Both the position numbers and the translations under genes were made by a program. Positions 1 to 10,235 of a stretch of DNA of 64,000 nt are shown in pieces (within the stretch, counting starts at the first letter, position 1; every line of letters starts with the position of its first letter). The stretch lies in the NCBI RefSeq assembly GCF_028640845.1, contig NC_080541.1, positions 34,749,935 to 34,813,934 on the forward strand. Reading direction: 5' to 3'. The stretch is from Ahaetulla prasina (lineage: Eukaryota > Chordata > Lepidosauria > Squamata > Colubridae). A model generated the notes under the pieces. It was not told where the DNA came from. It ran no database searches and worked only from the letters and a program-made list of their open reading frames with translations.

Positions 1-1487
1 CCTCTTTATCCAATTGAATATTGGATATTAAATGATACACATATCTTTTTGACCATCTCAATTAGTTCCTGCCACATTCTGGTTTGTTTTTAACTACGAT
101 TTACAATTTTGTTATTTTCCACCTCCTTTGGTTGTCGAGATCAAACATCCGTCAAACTTCTCACAGCTCTTGTAGGTCAAGGTCACTGTAATTTTTTCAG
201 GATTTCAAATTGTTTGTTGTAGTGTTTTTCCACCAGCAGATGTCTCTTTCCAATCCACAAGTTTCAAATCAACGAAGTCGCAAAATATCCAATTTATGTA
301 TTAAATCCACTTATCAAATGCTTTTCAAGTTTCTTCTTTCCCTTCTTAATTTTATATATCCCAAATTCCAGTTTAAAATCCAATTTCAAATCCAACTGAA
401 AAATTTCCTTTACAGGGGTTTTATATTTTGAATTTTTCTTTATTCTTCCTTCAAAGTTCAAAACTTTTAAAATTATGTCCAATCTTAGTCCAATCAAGAT
501 TTGTGCAGGAGCGGTGTTTTAGACAGAGTATTGGTACGGGGTGAGTGATTGGCCAACTCACAGGTAAAAAAAAAATATTTGAAAATTTTTAAAAGAAGTC
601 CTGGTGAGAAAATAGCAGCTAATTGGCATTGGGGAATGTTAATGGAGGGAGAAGAACAAAATGGAAGTTAAAGCACTAAAGCCCAGAATGGAGCTTGATA
701 TTTGGATTAGAAATTAGTTTTGGAGATATTAAAATTTTTATAAGGAAAAGAATGCTTCCCGATAGGTTTGCTGGCTTGGGAATTCTGGGAGCTGGCTCAC
801 ACATTGGGAAGATTCATAGACTGATCCAAGGTTTAAAAAAGGACTGTATCCAAGAAAAATTGAAAAGAAAGGAACACTAAGTAAAAAATTCTTATCAGAA
901 ATCTGAGGTTTTCATCAGGTTCAAGATATGATTCACAGAAGTGCAGGGCACAGAGTCAAGAGCATAATCCAAGTACTACACAAATGTCTCTCAAGACCAT
1001 TAATTGGCTATTTCAATCTTACTTCCTTTTACAAAGGTTCCTTGAAAACTAGGACAAAAATATTGTATGTATCTAAGATATATCAACTTTATTATAGATG
1101 CAGTAGTTATGATTGGCATATAAGCTTGGATAGAAGCCCATCAACCAAGTTTTCATAGATACCCTCATGAATATAGACAACATTTGACATGGGATACATT
1201 CTTGGGTAATCAGGACAATTAAATATGTATCAACAATGGCAATGACAAATTCACTTGAGTCCATCAAGCTATTTAACATGTTAAGTAGATGTACAAAGGA
1301 GGTTAAGGATAATGTTCCTTAACAGGACAGAAGGGACAGAAGGGACAGAAATTCCCTTCATGTCCCACAGGAGAAAATAGAGCCTGTAGGACAGATTTGT
1401 GATTAATGAAATTTTTCCTTCCAAATGCAGAGCAATCAAGAAGTTCCACTTTTTACATTGATACCCTGTCAGAACTAAAGAGAATAC
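1..1487. other. AT-rich stretch, no gene recognised
   Basis: Both strands carry only short, low-complexity open frames and no recognisable protein family. The composition is AT-rich and changes sharply to GC-rich near 1488, where the L2 LINE begins. The first 500 bases could be an old repeat on the minus strand, but I could not assign a family. A short tandem triplication of an agaagggac-type unit lies near 1327-1350. Confidence 0.5.
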
Positions 1488-2488
1488 AACGCCCGGCTTA
1501 CCTCAGTGACTCAGCTGTTCTTCGGAACATCGGAATATCAGACTATTGGAAGAACTTCGGAATGTTGGCCGTCTTGTCAACCGCCGGGCTGCTCGGTCTC
1601 CGGGGCCTGATTTTCGATCTTCTCGGTGGCCGAGGGCGAGGTCTTTGACCTCATTGGACTCTCGGCCGCTGAGTATGGAGCCGGAGGATGATGACTGAGC
1701 AGCGGAGGGTGGCGGCCATGTTGGGGTGGCGTGAGGAGATGCCCCAGCTTGTTCCAGCTATTTTTCGACCGTTTTGGCCGTGTAGGATACCAACGGCTGT
1801 GCCCGGAGAACTCCGATATGTCGTGAGCTGGGCCGCAGGTAACATCGGCGGCGGCATGTGGGGCCATCGGGCGGTACTCTCATGGGCCTGGACATCACCC
1901 CCCCCCTCATGGCCCGGAACATCGCGAATATCGACCCCTTCCCTTCCCGCAGTTTGGCTTTGGCCGTGGCCTGCCGTGCTGCAATTACCATTCAGCGGCA
2001 TGTTTTTGGTTTTTTTGTTTTTTTCGGTCGCTTTCTCCATCAGTAACTGATAGGCAGCCCGGCTTGGACATTTTTAACAACGGCACGCTGGTCCCATATT
2101 GGGCCCAGCGGCATAAACTGCGGTTTGATGGTGGCGGTATTGACGGCATTGACGGCATCGGCAAATGTCATTCCAATCACCGTACCGCACGGGCTCTGTC
2201 CCGTGATGGTGCTATGCCGGGAATCCAAGTGAGAGACCTTTTTATCCGACTGCCGATTTTCCATCTTAGCAGCCGAGGGATCAACCGAGGGAACACTGTT
2301 ATACCAGCTTCCGAGAGGGAGGTCACTGGATTTGGACTGGACTCTCGGATCCGTTGGTTGTCCTGGTCCCTTTGGATTTCTACGGACTATAGCCCATATG
2401 GCTGACCGTTTAATATTGGGTCTTGATGAACTATCGGAATGACCGGAACACCTTTGCCGATTAGGGATGGACACTCTTTCGCCGTTTT

Positions 2489-2806
2489 ATGGACTACTCC
2501 TCCATGAGATATTCGTCTGCCGAACTATTACGACTGCGAGGTTCCCCCGCCTCGCAGGAATGGCCCTCCAAGTTATCGAGGGCTTACCTTAACGAAGGGT
2601 CTTGGGACCCAGAGAGGTGGCATGCGGCCAAGAAGAATTTGTGGGGCTTTTTAAATAGATTTGTAAATAAGGGTTTTTTAAAGGGGGGGAGGGATATGAC
2701 GGGTGGGGATAAGAACCCGTCGGGGAGGGATCCAGCCCCTGTGCTGGTTCGCGGCATCAGGGCATCTGGTCTGAAGGCAGGGGGGAGGGGTTCGTTCCAG
2801 GATTAG
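2489..2806 (+). pseudogene. L2 LINE ORF1 remnant with 4E-T-like eIF4E-binding motif
   Basis: A 105-codon open frame upstream of the LINE endonuclease. Residues 8-14 read Y-S-S-A-E-L-L, which fits the canonical eIF4E-binding consensus Y-x4-L-hydrophobic. Residues 39-46 read WDPERWHA. In the host repressor 4E-T (EIF4ENIF1), as I recall it, Y-T-K-E-E-L-L is followed by WDPEKWHA with the same 31-residue offset from Tyr to Trp. The rest is basic (KKNLWGFLNRF) and then Gly/Arg-rich, and probably frameshifted. I infer an RNA-side ORF1 that could bind the cap-binding protein. I do not know whether this is already described for L2 elements. The upstream start is uncertain because the preceding frame is broken. 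Confidence 0.6.
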
Positions 2807-2868
2807 AGGGTTGTTCCATCTGTACGGTAAGTGACAGAGGCAGATATGGCGGAGGGGGGGCATATCGA

Positions 2869-4044
2869 ATGTTGGGAGCACGTGCTCGCTGCTTGAAAGC
2901 TATCACGTGCTCCGGCCCCTCAGTTCCTACCCGTTCCTCAGGCGGCCATGATCCTCAGAGCTTGGATCTTCGGTTGATGTTATGTAATGCTCGGTCCGTG
3001 GTTAATAAAGCTCCCCTGATTTGTGATCTTATTCAGGGGGAGTCCGCGGACCTTATGGGCATTACGGAGACCTGGTTGGGCCCAGAGGGGGGGGTCCCCC
3101 TTGTCGAGTTGTGCCCTCCGGGTTTCCTAGCATTTCATCAACCAAGGGCCCAAGGTAGGGGTGGGGGGGTGGCGGTTGTCATTAAGGAGGATCTAGAGCC
3201 GAGGGAGGCCACTGTTCCTCAGATTGCCGGCTGTGAATCCCTCTATGTAAGGTGGGGCCATAGGAATCAGTTGGGCTTGTTGATCGCGTACCTGGCTCCT
3301 TGCTGCGTGAACACAGCCCTGCCCGAGCTGCTGGAGGTACTTGCCGGTGTGGCGGTTGAGACCCCCAGACTTATGGTTATGGGGGATTTCAACCTGCCAT
3401 CAGCTGGCTTGTCATCGACTGCAGCTCGGGAGTTCCAGGCTTCCATGACAGCCTTGGACCTGATTCGAGTAAATGATGGCCCTACACACATGGGAGGAGG
3501 CACGCTGGATCTAATTTATGTCTCTGGACAGTGGTTAAATGATCTGGAATTAGATGATGTAGTAACAGAACCGTTGTCATGGACAGATCATTTTCTCCTT
3601 CGCCTGGACCTCCGAACCGCCACCCACCATCGCAGGGAGACGGAACCTATCTGTTGGTTCCGTCCCAGGCGCCTGATGGACCCTGAGAGGTTCCTGATGG
3701 AGCTTGGGCCAATTCCTGAGGATCTGGCCCATGGCTTGACTGAGGAACAGGCCGCAGCTGGGGCCTTGGACCGGTCGTGCGCAGACTGCACTGGCTACCT
3801 GTGGCCTTCGGTGCACTTTAAGGTTTTGGTTACGACCTTTAAAGCGCTCCATGGCTTAGGGCCTGGGTACTTACGGGACCGCCTGCTGTTACCCCATGCC
3901 TCCCACCGACCGTGCGCTCTCACAGAGGGACTTCTCAGGGTGCCGTCCGCCAAGCAATGTCGGCTGGCGGCCCCAGGAAGGTCCTTCTCTGTGGGGCTCC
4001 ACACTCTGGAACGAGCTTCCCCCGGGCTTACGCCAAATACCTGA
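2869..4044 (+). pseudogene. L2 ORF2: AP endonuclease fused in frame to RT C-terminus
   Basis: A 391-codon open frame. Residues about 34-245 are an AP-like LINE endonuclease with its catalytic signatures in order: CNARS, ITETWL, GDFNLP, LDLIYVS and TDH. This domain normally nicks the target DNA for target-primed reverse transcription. After GALDR the frame jumps straight to the RT C-terminal tail (VHFKVLVTTFKALHGLGPGYL), skipping roughly 600 codons present in the other L2 copy. The RT palm with YADD is therefore absent. The junction keeps the reading frame and lies in a short shared gtgc-type microhomology. A frameshift near 3975-3995 moves the final residues (LPPGLRQIPDLWTF...) into the next frame, which ends near 4105. 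The endonuclease half looks intact. Activity is unproven. Confidence 0.82.
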
Positions 4045-4331
4045 CCTTTGGACCTTCCGCCGCGAACTGAAGACACATCTTTTCATTCGCGCGGGGCTGG
4101 CTTAAATTTTATCGATTTTAAATTTTAAATTTTCTATTACAAATTTTAATGGGGTCTTAGTTTTATATATTTTAAAGTTTTTAGGCCAATTATAAAATAA
4201 GTTTTTTAATTTGTATTTTAAATTGTATATTGTATTGTTTGTTTTTTACTTTTGGCTGTACACCGCCCTGAGTCCTTCGGGAGAAGGGCGGTATAAAAAT
4301 CGAATTAAATAAATAAAATAAAATAAATAAA

Positions 4332-4741
4332 TTTATCAATGTAACCTTTCTCATTTTTATTCATCTCCTTGGAGCATGGGGATTCTGGACCCTGCAGTAA
4401 TCATTTAGGTTGCATGGTCTGAAGAAATAATATTGGACTGTCTCTGATTCTAGTTACTTATATTTAAGCCGCTTTAATTATGATAGGTAGCTTCCAGTCT
4501 TCCTAGTGCCATGTAATACATGCCAAACAGCAACATTGCAGCTTTTCGTGGCCAGCTATTACTTTGATGGGCTATGAGGAGACACTACCTGATCTCAGAC
4601 AGCAATCCATTGATTTAGAGCTGCAAGCAGACTTTCTAGTTCTACCTAGAAATACCTTCTTGAGCCACTCTGCACACCTTTTCATTTTTTTTCCAACCAG
4701 CTAAATATAAGTCAGAAGAGCTTTATCATTAGCTAGATTCA
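4332..4741. other. Intergenic, nothing recognised
   Basis: This stretch has mixed composition, with no open frame of note and no repeat family I can name. Confidence 0.4.
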
Positions 4742-5112
4742 ATGCTCCCTTATTACTGGAGGAAGTTACCAAAAAGATCCCCTTTGAACATTAACTGTCC
4801 ATATGGTGCCAGAATAATTGAAATGACAGAATATATTATTTTTTATTGCCCATTCTACACAAATGCTCACCAGGAATTATTATTTCCATCATTTACTAAA
4901 TATCCTGGTCATACTGACTTGTTTTATCTTAAGTTGTTGTTATCAGATCAATCTGATTTTATTTCCTGGACCACAGCTATGTTCTGTCCTATAATTTTAC
5001 AACACACTGCAATACTTCCTTTAAACCTTTTAAATAGTTTGAACAATTATAGTTTTCATTTCTATTCCTAATTAATTGTATTGGTCCATGACTTGAATAA
5101 AGATAGATAGAT
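4742..5112 (+). mobile_element. Non-LTR retrotransposon C-terminal fragment
   Basis: An open frame of 109 codons contains a C-P-Y-G-A...E-Y-I-I-F-Y-C-P-F-Y pattern. This is the Cys/His-type finger typical of the C-terminal region of several LINE clades, followed by a hydrophobic Leu-rich tail. The sequence ends at gaataaagatagatagatg, which resembles a LINE 3' end with a short simple-repeat tail. The clade is uncertain; R4/Dong, L1-like and CR1-like C-termini all have comparable fingers. The 5' part is missing. Confidence 0.45.
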
Positions 5113-6001
5113 GTATCAATTTCTTGATATTTAAAAGGAATGCCAAGTTGAAGAATGGGAAAGAATCCAATTAAGGATGAAGGAGAAGACAAATAGAAGA
5201 TAGGAACACTTTTCATGGATTGTATCTGGAACACAATAACCCATGTGTTCCAGGTGCAGTCTGTGAAGGAGTTAGTATTTATCAACAGTTGAATCTACCT
5301 ATTGTATGGAAACAAATCGAATGTGTCTTAGAATATACCAGTTCTTTTTTTGTTTCAGATTGCTTAGACCAAGCTGATCATACTAGAATCAGTTTACCTT
5401 TTGTGTCATTCCCTGGTCATAAATGAACCACTCACAAGCTATGCATATTCAATAGAATACCCAAACATATATTTAAATATACATAGATTTGAGGCAAATC
5501 TAAAATGTCATTTTAAGATAACCAACAGCTTCTTTTCATTGCACTATATACCTATGTAAAGATATATGTCCATTGGAATCAACAGCCCTTAAATGGGAAT
5601 TCATGCAAAATCCTGAAATAATTCTGAGAATTAGTATTAAATTAGTTAGTTTACTGCCTTAATATTCCACTGCCTTAAGCAATATTCCACTGTAATGGCC
5701 AAAGTTTTGGATACGCTGCTTTATGGAATTCAGTCCTGCATCTATGAGTTCATCCCTGGATTCCATGCATCTACACTTTGAAAATAATAGTATACATCCT
5801 ACATTTGTTTTTTAATGCTTCCACATTAGTAAAATTGGACTGCAATTCTTTTTAAGTTCATACAGCAGTATGCTGCTGAAGGTTTGGGCTAAGCATGAAT
5901 AGGACAGCCTTTTTGGGAATTCATGATTATACCATTTCCTGAGGCCAATTATCTTCTGATCAAAATCATAATAGGGACTCAGGTGCATTTTGGAATATAC
6001 T
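5113..6001. other. Intergenic, no recognised gene
   Basis: One 68-codon plus-strand frame (5220-5426) includes a polypyrimidine tract followed by an AG (near 5342-5360). I do not recognise the peptide and see no matching donor site, so I do not call an exon. The rest is AT-rich. Confidence 0.35.
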
Positions 6002-6187
6002 TTATTGATCTGCCTCTTCTGTGTAGCTTACAAATACATTTCCAGCTTCCTTCAAAACAGTTTGATCACATCGAGAAATTTTGTTTTGGAAGCTAGACAG
6101 AAGAATATAGTAGACTAGCCCAGCATCTGTTAATACATCTGGATTAACAAACTGCTTTCTGAGTAGAGTCTGTAATGCAGCTCCCAA
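6002..6187 (-). pseudogene. Unidentified host-like coding remnant or exon
   Basis: A 61-codon frame with good protein-like composition. It begins about GAALQTLLRKQFVNPDVL, continues LTDAGLVYYILLSSF, and ends VFVSYTEEADQ at a TAA stop. It has none of the low-complexity or LINE signatures seen elsewhere in this window. The first codon is TTG, so no real initiator is visible; the 5' end is either truncated or an exon border. No clear AG splice acceptor lies just upstream. A terminal exon or a 5'-truncated processed pseudogene would both fit. I do not recognise the family and assign no function. Confidence 0.35.
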
Positions 6188-7258
6188 GGTATAGAGTTAG
6201 TTGTAGCATTAAATGAAAAGTGGTTTTTTTTAATCTTTATCTTTATCTCTGTCATCTGTTATTCTTTAATATTGTGGTTTAATTAGCCATTATTCTGGAG
6301 AAGACCTAAAACAGACACAAACAAACAGAAATCATGATTTAAGGCGAAAGAGTGAGGATATATCCTATTATATAATGTGTATAATTTCCCAATGAATAAA
6401 TATTATATTTCAATGGGCATATAATAAAACCTTTATCGTTTCAGTTTCTTGGATCACTTGGTTTGTTTCCATACTAATAACAGCCACTTTTGTGAATAGA
6501 TGACATTAGAAGAGAAAGAATTATAATCCCTAAAACCAGAATGATACTGATGCAACAAAGTTAAAATTTTAACTATCTTTTAATAGCATTTTAATATCTG
6601 GGTTATATTTTGCTACACTTTTTTTGGAAGGAATTTCCATCTGGGTTCGGTTCCAAGTGGGGAAAAAGACACTGGAAACATGGAGGCTGCTTGGAAAGAT
6701 AGTTTTTAATGGTGGACAGGATCACATGCCTTGATGATGTTGGGTGAAGAAAAAAGGGGAAGAGATGCTGAGAGTGCCTGGCCTTTTGCCCTCTCGGGGC
6801 TTTTGAATTTGAGCTTGTATTCTGACTGGTTGTCCGACTCCCATGGGATCATGCAGGAGCAACTTTGTAGGCTGTGTTTTTAAATCCCAAGCTTGGTTGA
6901 GCCTTGCTGGGTGATGCAATCTCCCCAGATGCCATGTGGTGAGTTCTGTTCTAGATGGGTAGAGGGCTAATCCTACCTTTGTTGGATCTTGGGTGAGGGC
7001 ATTTGCCTATGAATAGACCTGGCTATCTTTTTATTTCTTATCTGTGGTGGGCTATTGAGGATGGTGGGGGATATTAAGAGTGAGTCTGTTTCCTGCCTAA
7101 AAACTTGTTTCTCCATTTCTTATCCAGGGAAATATAATATTCTGCCTTTTTAATATTTCCTAGAATATTTCATTTTTCTAGGAGAGGGGTGGGTACTAAC
7201 TTCCTACAGTATACTCAGAAAATTCTGGTGCTAGCTGCCATATAAACATTATAAAAAC
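6188..7258. other. No gene; possible old unclassified repeat
   Basis: About 6630-7200 has a smoother, more GC-balanced texture than its flanks. The minus strand carries a TATA-like ATTTAAAAACA (near 6875) that could belong to a decayed LTR. I found no terminal repeats or target duplication, so this stays a guess. Nothing else is recognised. Confidence 0.25.
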
Positions 7259-7496
7259 CAGTCCTAATCTGCACTACTATTAATCGTTTCATAGTTCCCA
7301 TCACCAATCTCTTTCCACTTATGACTGTATGACTATAACTTGTTGCTGGCAATCCTTATGATTTATATTGATATATTGATCATCAATTGTGTTGTAAATG
7401 TTGTACCTTGATGAAGGTATCTTTTCTTTTATGTACACTGAGAGCATATGCACCAAGACAAATTCCTTGTGTGTCCAATCACACTTGGCCAATAAA
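7259..7496 (+). mobile_element. CR1/L3 (Snake1-like) LINE 3' end, copy A
   Basis: Only the 3' UTR of the LINE is present. It is nearly identical to 36390-36624 and to the reverse complement of 20453-20690, including the terminal CTTGTGTGTCCAATCACAC and TTGGCCAATAAA. It runs directly into an ATTCT microsatellite. The start at about 7259 is where similarity to the longer copies begins (5' truncation). Confidence 0.85.
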
Positions 7497-7555
7497 ATTC
7501 TATTCTATTCTATTCTATTCTATTCTATTCTATTCTATTCTATTCTATTCTATTA
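7497..7555 (+). repeat. (TTCTA)n pentanucleotide microsatellite
   Basis: About 11-12 perfect units continue from the 3' end of CR1 copy A. The position matches the SSR tail of copies at 20 kb and 36 kb. Confidence 0.95.
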
Positions 7556-7603
7556 GAAAAAAGGCTTTGCCATTATGTAAATTGGCCTCATTTTGAGTCA
7601 CTT

Positions 7604-7830
7604 TGGTCTAGTGGTTAAGGCATCAGATTAGAAAGCAGGAGACCATGAGTTTAAGAACTACCTTGGCCATGAAAGCCAGCTAGGTGACTGGGCCAGTCAG
7701 TCTCCCTCAGTGCAACTCACCACACAGGTTGTTGTAGGAAAAATAGGAGGAGGAAATTTTGTTGGATATGTTCTCTGCCTTGAGTTATTTATAAAAATAA
7801 TAAATGTGGGATAGAAATAAATAAAAATTC
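7604..7830 (+). mobile_element. tRNA-derived SINE (Sauria-type)
   Basis: The tRNA-like head (GGTCTAGTGGTTAAGGC, then a weak B box near GACCATGAGTTTAAG) precedes a body with CTCACCACACAGGTTGTTG and a tail with GCCTTGAGTTATTTATAAA and ATAAA repeats. This layout matches Sauria SINEs, whose 3' end derives from a BovB-type LINE. The family name is from memory. Confidence 0.65.
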
Positions 7831-7859
7831 ACAGTTTATCTCATTTTCAAAATTATCGG

Positions 7860-8160
7860 AAAGCCGATAATATTATAGTATTTCAGAGTAGCAGTGGCTT
7901 ATCTGTACAAAAATCTAATTCCAATTTAGGTTGTGATCTGATTGCATATGGGATTGTCAAGATATGTATCTAGGTTACATATATGCAGATTTAGTCATGT
8001 AAGCACCGAGGAGATGCTCAAATATTAATATAGTAATTTAAAATTGGGAATGTATAGTAAAAAAAATGCTTGAAAGTGAGATGGGCAGCATATAAATGGG
8101 GATAAATGAATAGATAAATAGATAAATTTATCTAAGTGTAGATAAATAAATAAAACAGGG
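7860..8160 (+). mobile_element. Old LINE 3' terminus (L2-like) in AT-rich DNA
   Basis: Near 8070-8155 the motif GAGATGGGCAGCATATAAAT is followed by degenerate ATAGATAAATA repeats. The same GAGATGGGCAGCCATAT motif ends the L2 remnant near 56010. The rest of the interval is unassigned. Confidence 0.45.
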
Positions 8161-8489
8161 CTCTTTATTCTTCAGAATTAAATTATCCTATAGTAAACAA
8201 GAATGTAAAAAAATAATAATCCCTAATATGTTTTGACACTTATAGTCCCTAGAAACCACCACAATTTGTTTGCAAAAGGACAGTTTCAAACTGGGGGACC
8301 TTAACACAAAGTGATTTTCATAGGTGCCAAAAAAATAACAAAAAGAAAAAAGACCAAAGAAAAAGGCAAGGCAAGAATTTAAATCTATTCTAAGGATGGA
8401 CAACTAAAAAAGCTTCCCCAATTTATGCAGAGAATGGGGCCATCTGTAAAACCTAAACTAGAAATATTATCTGGATCCTTTTCAGTCCA
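8161..8489. other. Intergenic, nothing recognised
   Basis: AT-rich with short A and T runs; no gene or repeat family identified. Confidence 0.35.
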
Positions 8490-9026
8490 GATTCAGGGAC
8501 GGGTACAGTACTGAAATGTCATTGGTGCCAGTTACTGATGATCTTTGGATGACAAGATTGGTGCAAGTATCCTAGCTTTCCTGGATCTCTCAGTAGATTT
8601 TGATACCACTGACCATGATATCCTTGTGAGCCAGCTTCATAGATTGAGACTGGGAGGTACAGTTTGGCAGTGGTTCTCCTTTCACTAGAACTGATTTAAA
8701 TCTATGTTCATAGGGGGAGTCAGGTTGAGCACTAGGCTCCAGCAATATGGAGTGCCCTAGAGCTCAGGTCTCTCCTATTTCCATTTTAACATCTACATGA
8801 AACATTTGCCATCAGGTGGTATGGCAATTAGGTATGATGACACCGAATTGTACATCTCTACCCAGAAGTTACAGCTAGTCCAGAATGCAACAGCATGCAC
8901 AATATTGGACTTCTGTACTTTTGTCCACAGTACATCCCTGTTGCATGAGCTGCATTGGCTCCCAGTTTTTTTCTGCATGCTATTCTAGGTCCTATTATTA
9001 CTTTTAAGGCCCCATATGGCACAGAT
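8490..9026 (+). mobile_element. Decayed L2 LINE RT fragment
   Basis: Broken frames still read LDLS-V-DFDTTDHDIL (RT motif A region, near 8580-8615), then GVP...NIYMKHLPSGG and YDDTELYIS (near 8830-8860), a mutated YADDTQLYF. The sequence then jumps to KLQLVQNATA and LHELHWLPV, skipping the thumb region seen in the copy at 61-62 kb. This is a second internally deleted L2. The hAT fragment at 9027 interrupts its C-terminal part. Confidence 0.75.
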
Positions 9027-9495
9027 CAGGGGTGTCAAACTCGATTTCATTGAGGGCCGAATCAGGATTGTGTTTGATCTCAGGGGGCCGGGTGGACTTG
9101 ACCAGCTTGACATAACTCATGTTGGGGGCATCTGTGGTGGCCTGGGCAGAGCTGGGGGGATTCCATTGTCTCCAGCGGAGGAAGGTGAGACCAGAGAGAG
9201 CACCAAACACTTGTCCTCCAGAGGAACTTTGTCCCTCTCAGGCCATGAAGAGGACCCCCGGATGGTGGTGCAGGCTGTCCAGAACCCTAGGCAGTGGAAA
9301 GCAAGTGCCCAGCCCAGCCCTCAAGCTCCCAGGGCACCAGGACCCCACAGCCCAATCCAGCCCCGCTTCCCTGAGGGGGTGCCCATCTGCGCTTACCTCC
9401 TCCTCGAGGCTGCTGCTGCTGTTCTCGCTCTCATCAGCCAGGTTGCTCATGTGTGTGTGTGGGAGGGCAAAGTGTTTGGGTCAGAGGGAGACCTG
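9027..9495 (+). mobile_element. hAT-like element, 5' part only (CAGGGGTGTCAAACTC family)
   Basis: It starts with CAGGGGTGTCAAACTCGATT and TTGAGGGCCGAATCAGG, the same terminus as the complete elements at 13865 and 27526. The interior is GC-rich with Pro/Ser-rich, non-homologous frames on both strands. No matching 3' inverted repeat is found, so the end at 9495 is set only by the composition change. I do not regard the long frames across 9016-9976 as genes. Confidence 0.6.
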
Positions 9496-9619
9496 GCTTC
9501 ATAACCAAAGCATCCTCAGTGATAGGATGGGAGACCACCAAGAGAGGTCAGGAGGAGGAGACAAGGAGATGACGAAAGGGCAGCAGGGCTGCTGGTGGCC
9601 AAGTGCTAAGGCAGGACTT

Positions 9620-10235
9620 TGTGGTGACCTAGGTCCAAGTAGTTATTACCAGACACAATCAGTCCTAAATAATCATATTTTATTAGAACAGCTGAGAATT
9701 ACTTCATTCTTCAGCTTAGTCCAAATTAATTCCAAAACAAATCCTTCAGAAAAAGTCCTTCGGCCTTATCACAAACCTTATTTGGCACCCTGCCAAAGGC
9801 TTTTCTTGGCAAAGCCCTATGAAGTTCAGAAACAAGAGTTTCTGAACAAACTACAAACAATTAGAGCAACGTTGCTTTCCTACAAAGAGCCCAAGAGCAG
9901 TTGCTGCTCTTTTAAGCCTTATGGGAGGGGCCAATCATCTCCTGGCCTTACTCCGGACTCATCCCTTTTGCTCTAGCTGCTCTTGCCTTCTGGCAGCTCT
10001 TCGCATGTGTTCACTAGGAACAGGCTCCTCCTGTTCCTCTGCCTCACTGTTGTCTGCTTCTGGAGGCTCCGGAGTCCGCACAATGCTCCCAGATGGCCCT
10101 GGCCCCATCCCTGCCTCCAACACAGAGCCCTCATCTGGGCCTTCCCCTGACTCCAGGACTGGCTCATTTTCCTCCCCAGCCTCCTCACTGTCCGACTCCA
10201 CTGCCAGCTCCGCAGGCTGTTGGTGGACCACAACA
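9620..10235 (-). mobile_element. Solo LTR (Ty3/gypsy- or ERV-like)
   Basis: Read on the minus strand, it begins TGTTGTGGTCCACCAACAGC and ends GGTCACCACA, giving TG...CA ends. A TATA-like CTTAAAAGAGC lies near 9908-9918, and an AATAAAATATG polyadenylation signal lies near 9674-9684, in the order expected for U3-R-U5. The flanking pentamers are gactt (9615-9619) and gaatt (10236-10240), a plausible 5-bp target duplication with one mismatch. U3 carries an acidic open frame (ESDSEEAGEE...). No internal region is attached. Confidence 0.65.

Larger units (their letters stand above)
1488..4331 (+). mobile_element. L2-type LINE, internally deleted
   Basis: This is a non-LTR retrotransposon of the L2/CR1 group. 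A GC-rich 5' part (about 1488-2480) precedes an ORF1 remnant (2489-2806). An ORF2 then joins an AP-type endonuclease directly to the last part of the RT protein (2869-4044). The 3' UTR is AT-rich and ends in a hairpin-like CGCCCTGAGTCC...GGGCGGTATAAAAAT followed by ATAAA repeats (4262-4331). Comparison with the minus-strand copy at 60811-63340 shows that the whole RT core is missing here. The 5' boundary rests only on the change in base composition. Frames in the 5' part are broken on both strands. The element must be immobile by itself. Confidence 0.88.

Noticed and set aside
1073..1279. Possible gypsy integrase remnant on the minus strand (EFVIAIVDTYL)
   Set aside because: A single weak resemblance with no collinear motifs on either side.
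1577..2474. Overlapping GC-rich frames of 96-145 codons on both strands
   Set aside because: They lie in the GC-rich 5' part of the L2 LINE. No domain is recognised and the frames conflict. Only the 2489-2806 remnant has a recognisable motif.
5220..5426. Possible exon with upstream polypyrimidine-AG
   Set aside because: The peptide matches nothing I recognise, and the acceptor lies inside the frame rather than at its start.
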